Shown here: one piece after another, positions 14,028 through 21,934 of the stretch | How positions within the stretch are numbered: the stretch's first letter is position 1 | Layout of the letters: every line of letters begins with the position of its first letter | Source: a virus | DNA length: 25,477 bases | Reading direction: 5' to 3' (one strand) | IMG/VR virus record: IMGVR_UViG_3300043399_000328 | Coordinates: 1 to 25,477 of that record | Translations under genes and position numbers: made by a program | Notes under the pieces: model-generated | Database searches by the model: none | Told to the model about the DNA's origin: nothing | What the model saw: the letters and a program-made list of their open reading frames with translations, nothing else

Positions 14028-14714
14028 ATGAAAATTTCAGAAACAATTCGTGAGCGCCTTGAACGTAAAGGTGTTAGGTATTTTGCATGTGATAACATTT
14101 CTGACCATATCACAGATGCAGAACGTGAGATGCTCATCAGTGAACTAACAGATAAGTTCAATGATGTATTAGAATCACTCGTCATTGATCGTAAGAATGA
14201 TCCCAATTCAAAGGGTACAGGTAAGCGTCTTGCAAAGATGTATGTAAATGAAATTATGTCTGGTCGATATTTCGAACGTCCAGAGGTAACAGCATTTCCA
14301 AATACAGGTAATAGCAAGTATAATGGTATGTTGGTCATAAGAGCAGAAATTAAATCAATATGCTCTCACCATCATCAGCCAGTAACTGGTATTGCATATA
14401 TTGGTATCATACCTTCCAAAAAGGTATTAGGTCTTTCAAAGTATGTTCGTCTTGCACAATGGTGTGCCCGTCGAGGTACATTACAAGAAGAATTATGCAA
14501 TGATATTGCAAACACTATTATGTCTGCAACAGAATCAGAAGATGTTGCGGTTTACATTGCAGCGACTCATGGTTGTTGTGAAAATCGTGGTATTATGGCA
14601 CATTCATCTCTTACACAGACAACTGTATTGAATGGTCAATTCCATGACGCAGACGTAAAGAAAGAATTCTTTGATAACATCTCACTCCAAGAAAAGTTTA
14701 CTAATGGAAGATAA
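14028..14714 (+). CDS. folE: GTP cyclohydrolase I
   Basis: FolE converts GTP to dihydroneopterin triphosphate and formate, the first committed step toward preQ0. The 228-residue protein has the conserved zinc site C112-x2-H115 (ICSHHHQP) and C183 (THGCC), plus GLSKYVRLAQWCARRGTLQEEL (core helix, residues about 135-156) and the end MAHSSLTQTTVLNGQF. The N-terminal 80 residues are a typical helical extension. GAGG at 14017-14020 precedes the ATG. The dpdA-like gene starts within its last 11 bases. In this neighbourhood the role is precursor supply for DNA base modification rather than folate synthesis. Confidence 0.95.
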   Translation: MKISETIRERLERKGVRYFACDNISDHITDAEREMLISELTDKFNDVLESLVIDRKNDPNSKGTGKRLAKMYVNEIMSGRYFERPEVTAFPNTGNSKYNGMLVIRAEIKSICSHHHQPVTGIAYIGIIPSKKVLGLSKYVRLAQWCARRGTLQEELCNDIANTIMSATESEDVAVYIAATHGCCENRGIMAHSSLTQTTVLNGQFHDADVKKEFFDNISLQEKFTNGR

Positions 14715-16056
14715 GCAATTAGAGTATGTAATCTCTGCATGTGGTATGATGGGCGTCTTTACACCAGAGCATGATGCACCATGGTTCCCTCTTTACAAAA
14801 GAGCAACACTGTCTCTAATGAGGACTCTCAACAGACGTATATCAGAAACATGTGTTAATAGTAAGCCTTTGATCTCTACATTGTATAATGCATACACAGA
14901 AAAAGGACACGTAGAAGAAATGCGTCTCCTTGATAATCTTGGATCACATTCTGTGTATGCAGATTCTGGCGGATTACAAATCGTAACCGCTGGTAAAACA
15001 ATTACAGATGAAATTAAACAACAAATTTACAACACGCAAACATATGCAGATTATGCAATGTGCTTTGACGTTATCCCTTTGTCATCTGTTTCATTGACTC
15101 GCACTCGAAATGAAAGATCGAATGTGGGCAATAAGATATTTCACTCAATAAATCTTGATGAATCTGCTGATGCAACAGCAAACAACATCAAGCAGCAAGT
15201 AAAGTTCTTTCGTGAGAACAATGCAAAGACAAAGGTTATCATCATTGTCCAAGGCAATACAACAAATGACATGATTAATTTCTTTAAGAGAATACAAAAC
15301 ATTCTCACAGAAGAAGATTATGCAAATATTGGTGGATTGGCAATTGCAGACACATGTATGGGCAATGGTGAATTAGAATCAATTGAAATGTTGATTGCTG
15401 CTAAAAAGATATCTGAGTTTTGCCATGAAAATGTAAAAAGACATCTTCATGTTCTTGGTGTCGGTTCAATTGCAAGAATGCGACCAATCATCTATCTTTT
15501 GAAGTCAGGTTATCTAAATGCCTATAAGAGAGTCTCATATGACTCATCATCCCATACATCTACATTTCAGTATGGACTGGTTAAGATCAATGGCACATGT
15601 AGATCAATTGGTTCATATAAGAATCAAGAAGTAGATGATCACTTTAGAAATGTTTATCGTTTGTTTGAAGATACGTTCACTGAATATGTTTCAGAAGATA
15701 GATTCATTAAAAATATTTTTGGTGAAACTGTAGGTGACTGGAAATATTCAACGATTAAAAATCGTATCTTGACTTCAGATAATGAAGATGATATTGTATC
15801 AACACTACTTTGTAATGCTGCATACACATATTTCCAAATTCACAACTTCGTCACAAACATTGATAGATTATTTTCACATGTTCATGGTAAAAAAGACGAA
15901 AGTGATAAAAAGTGGGATCTGCGTATCAATAATTTATTAACAGTTACTAATGATGATCATATGAATGATTGGATTATAAACAATTCTAATTTAGTTAAAT
16001 CAAAGCGAATTAATAGAGATACAAAAATGGGCACATTAGATGGATTATTCTCATGA
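14704..16056 (+). CDS. dpdA: DpdA-like 7-deazaguanine DNA transglycosylase (TGT-like)
   Basis: Phage DpdA proteins are tRNA-guanine-transglycosylase relatives that exchange guanine in DNA for preQ0 or a derivative. The 450-residue protein has a TIM-barrel TGT pattern: YADSGGLQ (85-92, general-acid Asp87), VQGN (182-185), GGLAIADT (210-217), LGVGSIARMRPI (251-262) and SYDSSSHT (278-285, probable nucleophile Asp280). The Cys-rich zinc site of bacterial tRNA enzymes is not visible, as in other phage forms. The C-terminus is TLDGLFS, resembling a sliding-clamp tail. ATG 14704 overlaps the folE end by 11 bases; an in-frame TTG at 14671 is less likely. It is coupled by ATGA to queF. Whether DNA is modified must be tested. 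Confidence 0.88.
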   Translation: MEDKQLEYVISACGMMGVFTPEHDAPWFPLYKRATLSLMRTLNRRISETCVNSKPLISTLYNAYTEKGHVEEMRLLDNLGSHSVYADSGGLQIVTAGKTITDEIKQQIYNTQTYADYAMCFDVIPLSSVSLTRTRNERSNVGNKIFHSINLDESADATANNIKQQVKFFRENNAKTKVIIIVQGNTTNDMINFFKRIQNILTEEDYANIGGLAIADTCMGNGELESIEMLIAAKKISEFCHENVKRHLHVLGVGSIARMRPIIYLLKSGYLNAYKRVSYDSSSHTSTFQYGLVKINGTCRSIGSYKNQEVDDHFRNVYRLFEDTFTEYVSEDRFIKNIFGETVGDWKYSTIKNRILTSDNEDDIVSTLLCNAAYTYFQIHNFVTNIDRLFSHVHGKKDESDKKWDLRINNLLTVTNDDHMNDWIINNSNLVKSKRINRDTKMGTLDGLFS

Positions 16057-16970
16057 GTGAAATTGAACAAATTGCATCCGTACATCTTGGCAAGGCAGGA
16101 GATGGTTCTGTTGTTAAGCCATATATCACACCAGAACAAGTAGACGCATCACTACTTGTTCCTATTCCACGTAAGTTAAATCGTACACAATATAATATTG
16201 ATGAAAACAATTTACCATTCTGTGGTTATGATACATGGAATTGTTATGAAGTGTCATTCCTTTTAGACAATGGATTTCCTGTGTCATGTGTTGCCAAAAT
16301 TGTTTATATGGCACGATCTGAATTTATTGTTGAATCTAAATCACTTAAGTTGTATCTCAACTCATTCAACATGCATAGGTTTGGTGATACAATCAATCAG
16401 GCAATTAAATCTGCAACAAATAGAATTACACAAGACTTAGAAAATATTTTAGAAACTGTTGTTTCTGTCCATCTATTTGCATTTGATGATGAGCCTAGAA
16501 GGCCTTTAACTGGTGCATTTATGCCATTAGAACAAATGATTAAGGTTAATGAATTAGAATTTGATAGGTATAATGAGTCACCAGATATCCTTGTGCCGTC
16601 AAATTCTAATACGCCTGTTTGGTATCATTCTAATTCATTACGTTCGAATTGTCGTGTAACAAATCAACCAGATTGGGGTGATGTTTACATTTACATGTAT
16701 GGAAAGGTTGTGCCTACATCACAATCACTATTACAATACATTGTATCCATGCGTAAAGAAAATCATTTCCATGAGGAAATTTGTGAGTGTATTTACAAGC
16801 GATTGTATGATATGTTTACACCTAAAGATTTGTTTGTTGCATGTCTTTACACTCGTCGTGGTGGGATTGATATCAATCCTGTACGTGCATCATCACCACA
16901 TCTTTTGACTGAGATTTCAAAAAATCTTATGATTCCATCTGTCCTTGTTCAAAAAACTATGAGGCAATAA
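16053..16970 (+). CDS. queF: QueF, 7-cyano-7-deazaguanine (preQ0) reductase
   Basis: QueF reduces the nitrile of preQ0 to the aminomethyl group of preQ1 with NADPH. The 305-residue protein is the long two-domain type (E. coli: 282). The NADPH motif ESKSLKLY (94-101) is intact, the catalytic Cys200 and Asp207 lie in NCRVTNQPD, and the substrate pair His240-Glu241 lies in NHFHEE, followed by YTRRGGIDINPVR. The complete NADPH motif argues against a QueF-like amidinotransferase. It overlaps dpdA by ATGA and queC by one base (TAATG). Its presence beside DpdA suggests preQ1, rather than only preQ0, as a DNA base or intermediate. Confidence 0.95.
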   Translation: MSEIEQIASVHLGKAGDGSVVKPYITPEQVDASLLVPIPRKLNRTQYNIDENNLPFCGYDTWNCYEVSFLLDNGFPVSCVAKIVYMARSEFIVESKSLKLYLNSFNMHRFGDTINQAIKSATNRITQDLENILETVVSVHLFAFDDEPRRPLTGAFMPLEQMIKVNELEFDRYNESPDILVPSNSNTPVWYHSNSLRSNCRVTNQPDWGDVYIYMYGKVVPTSQSLLQYIVSMRKENHFHEEICECIYKRLYDMFTPKDLFVACLYTRRGGIDINPVRASSPHLLTEISKNLMIPSVLVQKTMRQ

Positions 16971-17725
16971 TGCTAAAAGAAACACTTGCTTTATTACCAG
17001 ATACAAAGGGTGCAATTGTTGTTTTATCCGGTGGTATGGATTCAACAATTGCAATGCGTCTTTGTGTTAAAAAGTATGCTGCAGAAAATGTTCGAGCACT
17101 TACATTTTTTTATGGACAAAAGCAATCACTTGAAATTGAAAGAGCAAAACATTCAACTGTATTGCTTGGTGTAAAGCATAAGATTTGTGATCTATCTGTT
17201 CTAGGTGATATTGGTCAGGGTTTCTCTGCAAACCTTGACAAGAACATTGAAATGCCAACAATTCGAGATGTGTTAGGTGATCCTCGTCCTAAGACATATG
17301 TTCCCAACCGCAATATGATTCTGATGTCTATTGCTGCTGCATATGCAGAAGTTGAAAACATTGATACAATTGTTATGGGATTACAGATTCATGATGAATA
17401 TGGTTATCATGATACGACCGGTCGATTTGTCAATAAGGTAAACGATGTTCTTTCTGAAAATCGTATCATTAAGATCAAGATTACTGCACCGTTTGCATCA
17501 TTATCAAAGTTTGATGAGATTAATATTCTTAAGGAATTAGATGGTAATGTAAACTTGCTTCAATATACACTAACATGTTATAATCCTAATGAAGGTGGAT
17601 TGTCATGTGGTAAATGCCCATCGTGTTCAGAACGCATTGCAAACTTTGCAAAGGCAGGTATCATTGATCCAATCCCATATGCAAAAAATATTAATTGGAG
17701 TGAAATTATAAAGTGTGCTCAATAA
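16970..17725 (+). CDS. queC: QueC, 7-cyano-7-deazaguanine synthase
   Basis: QueC uses ATP and ammonia to turn 7-carboxy-7-deazaguanine into the nitrile preQ0, through an amide intermediate. The 251-residue protein has the PP-loop SGGMDST (20-26), PNRNMILMSIAAAYAE, and the zinc-binding cysteines CYNPNEGGLSCGKCPSC near residues 212-226. All key residues are present. Its last 13 bases overlap the start of a free-standing class II glutaminase gene, which could supply ammonia. Fused glutaminase-QueC proteins are known from other deazaguanine-modifying phages; here the two parts are separate. Confidence 0.95.
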   Translation: MLKETLALLPDTKGAIVVLSGGMDSTIAMRLCVKKYAAENVRALTFFYGQKQSLEIERAKHSTVLLGVKHKICDLSVLGDIGQGFSANLDKNIEMPTIRDVLGDPRPKTYVPNRNMILMSIAAAYAEVENIDTIVMGLQIHDEYGYHDTTGRFVNKVNDVLSENRIIKIKITAPFASLSKFDEINILKELDGNVNLLQYTLTCYNPNEGGLSCGKCPSCSERIANFAKAGIIDPIPYAKNINWSEIIKCAQ

Positions 17726-18336
17726 TTGGTTCTTTTAAGAAAGAAAAGATAATTGAATTGTGTGAGTTGAATGCATATCGTGGTCAACAATCACATTCAA
17801 TTGGTTATTATGATCCAGACATTCAAGATTTCTTTTATATTTGTAGATCATATGGGCCTGTCAATTATGATATGATTGACATTCCCGAAGATAATTATTG
17901 TGTTGTGCATATGCAGGCACCAACAACTGATTCTGATGATGATTCTATTCATCCAGCAGCAATTGGTAGATCATTGTTATGGCACAATGGTATTTTAAAG
18001 CAAAAAGAAATTCAACGCCTACAAAAAATATTTAATACAGACGAGACCTGGGACACATATCTTTTGCTTATGCAGATGATAAATAAAGGAACGCCCGAGA
18101 ATATAGACGGAACATTTTCATGTCTATATTATAATGGTTCAAACCTTCATCTATTTCGTAATGAAATATCTCCAATGTTCATTGATAATGATTGTAATAT
18201 TTCTTCTACAAAGTTTGAAGGTTCACATCCTACAAAAGAAAATACCTTATATTTGTTTAGACCTGAGAGAAACATCTTAAACGAGGTCTTTACATTTAAA
18301 ACAGTGGAAAACCCCTATTATTTTGGTGGAGATTGA
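17713..18336 (+). CDS. Free-standing class II glutamine amidotransferase paired with QueC
   Basis: This 207-residue protein is a class II (Ntn-hydrolase) glutaminase domain with no synthetase domain. It uses a GTG start at 17713, fixed by the need for Cys as the second residue, which becomes the N-terminal nucleophile (MCSIIGSF). Further markers are AYRGQQSHS (21-29), VHMQAPTTD (65-73), WHNGIL (90-95), ETWDTYLLL (111-119) and IDGTFSCLYYNG (131-142). GGAG at 17697-17700 precedes it. The gene overlaps queC by 13 bases, so I infer that it channels ammonia to QueC, equivalent to the glutaminase part of phage Gat-QueC fusions. Its product might be preQ0, an amide, or an amidine (archaeosine-like) base. 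Confidence 0.88.
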   Translation: MCSIIGSFKKEKIIELCELNAYRGQQSHSIGYYDPDIQDFFYICRSYGPVNYDMIDIPEDNYCVVHMQAPTTDSDDDSIHPAAIGRSLLWHNGILKQKEIQRLQKIFNTDETWDTYLLLMQMINKGTPENIDGTFSCLYYNGSNLHLFRNEISPMFIDNDCNISSTKFEGSHPTKENTLYLFRPERNILNEVFTFKTVENPYYFGGD

Positions 18337-18338
18337 TC

Positions 18339-18995
18339 ATGATTTCGAATTTTTCAGTAGTATACGACTCATCAGTTGACTATGAAACGTCACAAGAAGT
18401 GTATAATATTTTTCAGAACAATAAAATCCGTGTAAAGCCCGTGCATGTGGAAAAGAACAATTTTATGTTCTATGATTTTTTCAACAATGAAATACCCCCA
18501 CATCTATTTGCTGGTATGGATTGCATCTACGAATATGTGTTAATGGAAACACCTATATACGTTGGATCATCAACAAATTTCTTTAGGAATAGGTTGACAA
18601 GACAACTACCTGCATTGTATATTAATAAATTCTTCAATATGAAGAGTCCTTCTCTCGGTTATAATAGAAAGAATGCTCGTGAGAAGTTCATCTATGATAT
18701 ACATGAGCTTAATATTAATAAAGATGCACTGACGCTAAATATTTTGTGTCTAAACAAAAATGTTCTAAAAGAAAAGTATAATAAAATCATTGAAATTACA
18801 AAGATGAATAATATTGGCTTTGTTGAGCAAGGTATTATCAATACCTACATTAGAAATGGCATTCAATTGCTCAACAAAGTTCCTGCAACACATCATAGAA
18901 AACTCACTGCTGATATTATTAGCGGAAGTAAGTTTTCCCATGATGTTTACGTTAAAAATAGATCAAGCTCACTTGATGGTTTATTTGTAAAATAA
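18339..18995 (+). CDS. GIY-YIG nuclease-like protein with a clamp-tail-like C-terminus
   Basis: This 218-residue protein has an N-terminal domain of about 60 residues that I do not recognise, then a GIY-YIG-like core: CIYEYVLMETPIYVGSSTNFFRNR (in parts, YEYV at about 67-70 and IYVGSS at 75-80, with an Arg pair after), a probable catalytic Glu in FVEQGIIN, and Asn in LLNKVP. It lacks NUMOD repeats and is not unusually A-rich, so it may not be a homing gene. It ends SSSLDGLFVK, sharing LDGLF with the DpdA-like protein. GGTGGAG at 18325-18331 supports ATG 18339. T4 EndoII (DenA), which cuts unmodified DNA, is also GIY-YIG; a similar role is possible. Confidence 0.7.
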   Translation: MISNFSVVYDSSVDYETSQEVYNIFQNNKIRVKPVHVEKNNFMFYDFFNNEIPPHLFAGMDCIYEYVLMETPIYVGSSTNFFRNRLTRQLPALYINKFFNMKSPSLGYNRKNAREKFIYDIHELNINKDALTLNILCLNKNVLKEKYNKIIEITKMNNIGFVEQGIINTYIRNGIQLLNKVPATHHRKLTADIISGSKFSHDVYVKNRSSSLDGLFVK

Positions 18996-19004
18996 AGGTA
19001 TAAT

Positions 19005-19415
19005 ATGAGTAGTTACAGTAATAATTCTCCTACTGAATATGATGATTTTATCACAGATTTTATTTCTGTTAATGCATCTGATGATATTGTTTTCGATGGA
19101 AATTTAGAAGATTATACAATTTCATTGACTAATAATATTTCATATAAGTATGCTGAAGATAGAATTCTTCAAGATTTAAAATCTTATATTGATGATACAT
19201 ATGGTCAGCATTATAAGACAAATCAACAATCCATCGAATGCTTCGACGCATGGATTGCTATGGGAGAATCGACTCCTACATTTCGTAACACTGCTATCAA
19301 ATACTTGTGGCGTTATGGAAAGAAGCACGGAAATAACAAAGACGATTTAATGAAGGCATTACATTATGTTATGATGTGTCTTTATGTTGATCACTATCGT
19401 AATGAAGTAAAGTAA
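19005..19415 (+). CDS. DUF3310-family protein
   Basis: The C-terminal half (about residues 68-130) matches the DUF3310 pattern: QSIECFDAWIA, FRNTAIKYLWRYGKKHG, and DDLMKALHYVMMCLY. The domain is common in phages, often annotated loosely as nucleotide-kinase-like, with no firm function. The N-terminal 60 residues are acidic and poorly structured. AAGG at 18995-18998 precedes the ATG. It follows the GIY-YIG gene by nine bases and precedes the glycosyltransferase by nine, so it is probably cotranscribed. Confidence 0.82.
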   Translation: MSSYSNNSPTEYDDFITDFISVNASDDIVFDGNLEDYTISLTNNISYKYAEDRILQDLKSYIDDTYGQHYKTNQQSIECFDAWIAMGESTPTFRNTAIKYLWRYGKKHGNNKDDLMKALHYVMMCLYVDHYRNEVK

Positions 19416-19424
19416 GGATATAAT

Positions 19425-20270
19425 ATGGAAATTAAGATTGCAGTAGAAGAATTACGTAAGAACAAGTTATTCCTAGCAACACCTATGTATGGTGGTCAAT
19501 GTGCAGGTATGTTTGCAAGGTCGGTCGCTGACCTATCTGCAATGTGTACACATTATGGAATTCCACTTCAAATGTATTTCCTATTTAATGAGTCACTAAT
19601 TACACGCGCTCGTAATTATTGTGTTGATGAGTTTATGCGTTCTGATGCAACGCATTTAATGTTTATTGACTCAGACATTGGATTCAATCCGAATGATGTT
19701 ATTGCACTAATGGCATTATCTCGTGATGACTCGCCCTATGATATTATTGGTGGTCCTTATCCAAAGAAGTGTATCTCATGGGAAAAGATTAAGCTAGCCG
19801 TTGATAAGGGTGTTGCAGACAAGGACCCAAATGTGCTAGAAAAGTTCGTTGGTGACTATGTGTTCAATCCCAAGGGCGGAAGTGGTTCTATTCCGATTGG
19901 TGAACCTGTAGAAGTTCTAGAAATTGGTACAGGGTTCATGATGGCACGAAAGAACACGTTCCAGAAGTTTTCTGAGGCGTTCCCACAATATTCATATAAG
20001 CCAGATCACGTTAGGACAGCACATTTTGACGGATCGCGTGAAATTATGCAATATTTCCAGGCAGAGATTGATCCAAAGTCAAAGAGGTATCTATCTGAAG
20101 ATTACTGGTTTTGTCAGAAGGTACAAGAGCTAGGACTAAAGACTTGGTTCTGTCCTTGGATGCAAATGCAGCACGTAGGAACATATATCTTTGGTGGATC
20201 ACTAGCAGATCTCGCATCTATTGGAGCATCTGCAACAGCAGATCTAGAATCACTAAAGAAAAAGAGTTAA
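19425..20270 (+). CDS. Phage glycosyltransferase (GT-A-like)
   Basis: This 281-residue protein has the pattern of glycosyltransferases widespread in T4-like environmental phages: LFLATPMYGGQCAG (15-28), NESLITRARNYCVDEF (55-70), THLMFIDSDIGFNP (76-89) with the metal-binding D82-S-D84, DIIGGPYPKK, and a late SEDYWFCQKV acidic motif. It lacks a signal peptide and is probably cytoplasmic. The acceptor is unknown. Its position between the deazaguanine block and the clamp gene allows, but does not show, a role in glycosylating modified DNA; these genes also occur without such blocks. AAGGA sets the start. The C-terminal tail is Ala/Ser-rich. Confidence 0.82.
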   Translation: MEIKIAVEELRKNKLFLATPMYGGQCAGMFARSVADLSAMCTHYGIPLQMYFLFNESLITRARNYCVDEFMRSDATHLMFIDSDIGFNPNDVIALMALSRDDSPYDIIGGPYPKKCISWEKIKLAVDKGVADKDPNVLEKFVGDYVFNPKGGSGSIPIGEPVEVLEIGTGFMMARKNTFQKFSEAFPQYSYKPDHVRTAHFDGSREIMQYFQAEIDPKSKRYLSEDYWFCQKVQELGLKTWFCPWMQMQHVGTYIFGGSLADLASIGASATADLESLKKKS

Positions 20271-20287
20271 TTAAAGGAGACTATATT

Positions 20288-20944
20288 ATGAATTTTGACC
20301 CACATACAATTAATGTTTTGAAGAACTTTTCTACAATTAATCCTTCCATTCTTATCAACAAGGGTGATATGCTTAAAACCATATCACCTACCAAGTCAAT
20401 CTTTGCAAAGGCAAAGATGAAGCAGACATTTGACCATCAGATTTCAATCTATGATCTATCAAACTTTCTATCAGCATTATCAATGTTTGAGACACCTACA
20501 TTGAATATTGAATCTGATAAGTTTGCAACAATCAGTTCAGATAATGATTCTAGAGGTATCAATTACTATTTTGCTGACCCAAGGACAATCATCACACCAC
20601 CAGAAGGTGACATTAAGTTAAATGACTATGAAGTTAAGTTCTCACTTAAGAACAAGTCAATTACAGATGTTGTCAAGGCAATTGGTATTTTGAATCTTCC
20701 AGAAATTGCAATCGTTGGTGATGGATCAAATATCACCATTCAAGCAGTTGATTCTAAGAAGAATGGTTCTAATTACTACGATATTGTGGGTCAAACAGAT
20801 AAGAAGTTCACTGCATACTTTAAGGCAGAGAATATCAAGATCATTCCTGCAGATTACGAAGTGACGATATCTAAAAAGTTTGCTTTGTTTGCATCACCTG
20901 ACATTGAATACTACATAGCAGTTGATCAGAATAGCAAATTTTAA
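20288..20944 (+). CDS. 45: Sliding clamp (T4 gp45 homologue)
   Basis: gp45 forms a trimeric ring that tethers DNA polymerase to DNA and activates late transcription with gp55. From ATG 20288 (AAGGAG at 20274-20279) the protein is 218 residues (T4: 228). The start NFDPHTINVLKNFSTINPSI parallels T4's KDTTALLKNFATIN, followed by ISIYDLSNFLSALSMFETP as in T4's VAIYDLNGFLGILS, and the C-terminus has the beta-strand pattern PADYEVTISKKFALF. A longer frame begins inside the previous gene, but the ribosome site and homology fix this start. It is followed by a terminator and then genes 44 and 62, the T4 order. Confidence 0.94.
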   Translation: MNFDPHTINVLKNFSTINPSILINKGDMLKTISPTKSIFAKAKMKQTFDHQISIYDLSNFLSALSMFETPTLNIESDKFATISSDNDSRGINYYFADPRTIITPPEGDIKLNDYEVKFSLKNKSITDVVKAIGILNLPEIAIVGDGSNITIQAVDSKKNGSNYYDIVGQTDKKFTAYFKAENIKIIPADYEVTISKKFALFASPDIEYYIAVDQNSKF

Positions 20945-20953
20945 TATAATACA

Positions 20954-20982
20954 GGGTGTAGAAATACACCCTTTTCTTTTTT
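20954..20982 (+). terminator. Terminator/attenuator between genes 45 and 44
   Basis: A 7-bp stem GGGTGTA/TACACCC closes a GAAA tetraloop and is followed by TTTTC and six more T residues. It sits ten bases after the clamp stop and 17 before the clamp-loader start. It probably lowers loader expression relative to clamp, in keeping with the need for more clamp. No strong promoter is visible between the two genes, so read-through must occur. Confidence 0.9.
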
Positions 20983-20998
20983 ATGATGGAGATATATT

Positions 20999-21934
20999 AT
21001 GACAGACTTTCTTTGGGTTGAAAAGTACAGGCCACGTACAATTGATGATACGATTCTTACCACAACACTGAAAAACACGTTTAAGCAATTCGTATCACAA
21101 AAGAATATTCCAAATCTAATTCTTGCAGGGTCTGCCGGTATTGGAAAGACAACTGTTGCTCGTGCAATGCTAGATGAAATTGGTGCAGATTACTATATCA
21201 TTAACGGATCAATGAATGGTAATATTGATACTCTACGTAATGACATTCAGCAGTTTGCGTCTACAGTTTCATTTACAGAAGGGCGTAAGTATGTGATTCT
21301 TGATGAGGCGGATTATCTAAATCCTAACTCAACACAACCTGCACTTCGCAATTTCATGGAAGAATTCTCACGTAATTGTGGATTCATTCTCACATGTAAT
21401 TTCAAGAATCGTATCATTGAACCTCTGCATTCACGTTGTTCTGTAATCGAGTTTAAGATCACAGCAGATGAAATGCCAAAACTTGCAACTCAATTCTTTA
21501 AGCGAGTATGCAACATCCTTACATCTGAAAATATTGAATATGACAAGGCAGTCATTGCAGAAATCATTAACAAGCATTTTCCTGATTGGAGACGTGTTCT
21601 GAACGAACTGCAGGTATACTCTGCAACAGGGAAGATTGATTCTGGTATCCTTGTTAATATCAATAAGCAATCATATGACCAGTTGATTGGGTTTATGAAG
21701 GATAAGAACTTTACACAGTCACGTAAGTGGATTGCAGAAAACTCTAACAATGATCCAACAACATTTTTCAGCGATCTATACGATAATTCTGTTAACTACT
21801 TTAAACCCAATTCCATTCCACAACTCGTATTGATTATTTCAAAGTATCAATATCAAGCAGCATTCGTCTCTAATCAAGAGATCAATATGGCTGCCTGTAT
21901 CCTAGAAATTATGTCTGACTGTGAGTTTAAATAA
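20999..21934 (+). CDS. 44: Clamp loader large subunit (T4 gp44 homologue)
   Basis: gp44 is the AAA+ ATPase that, with gp62, opens and loads the gp45 clamp at primer ends. The 311-residue protein (T4: 319) begins FLWVEKYRPRTIDD, has Walker A GSAGIGKTT (44-52), Walker B VILDEADYL (99-107), sensor-1 TCN (132-134) and the SRC arginine-finger motif (145-147). GGAG at 20988-20991 precedes the ATG. Its stop overlaps the gene 62 start by one base (TAATG). All catalytic residues are intact. Confidence 0.97.
   Translation: MTDFLWVEKYRPRTIDDTILTTTLKNTFKQFVSQKNIPNLILAGSAGIGKTTVARAMLDEIGADYYIINGSMNGNIDTLRNDIQQFASTVSFTEGRKYVILDEADYLNPNSTQPALRNFMEEFSRNCGFILTCNFKNRIIEPLHSRCSVIEFKITADEMPKLATQFFKRVCNILTSENIEYDKAVIAEIINKHFPDWRRVLNELQVYSATGKIDSGILVNINKQSYDQLIGFMKDKNFTQSRKWIAENSNNDPTTFFSDLYDNSVNYFKPNSIPQLVLIISKYQYQAAFVSNQEINMAACILEIMSDCEFK

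Noticed and set aside
19000-19430. TATAAT sequences just before the DUF3310 and glycosyltransferase starts
   Set aside because: Both lie between the ribosome site and the ATG with no matching -35 box at a workable distance.
20111-20287. Long N-terminal extension of the clamp reading back into the glycosyltransferase
   Set aside because: Out of frame with the upstream gene; AAGGAG and T4 homology fix the start at 20288.
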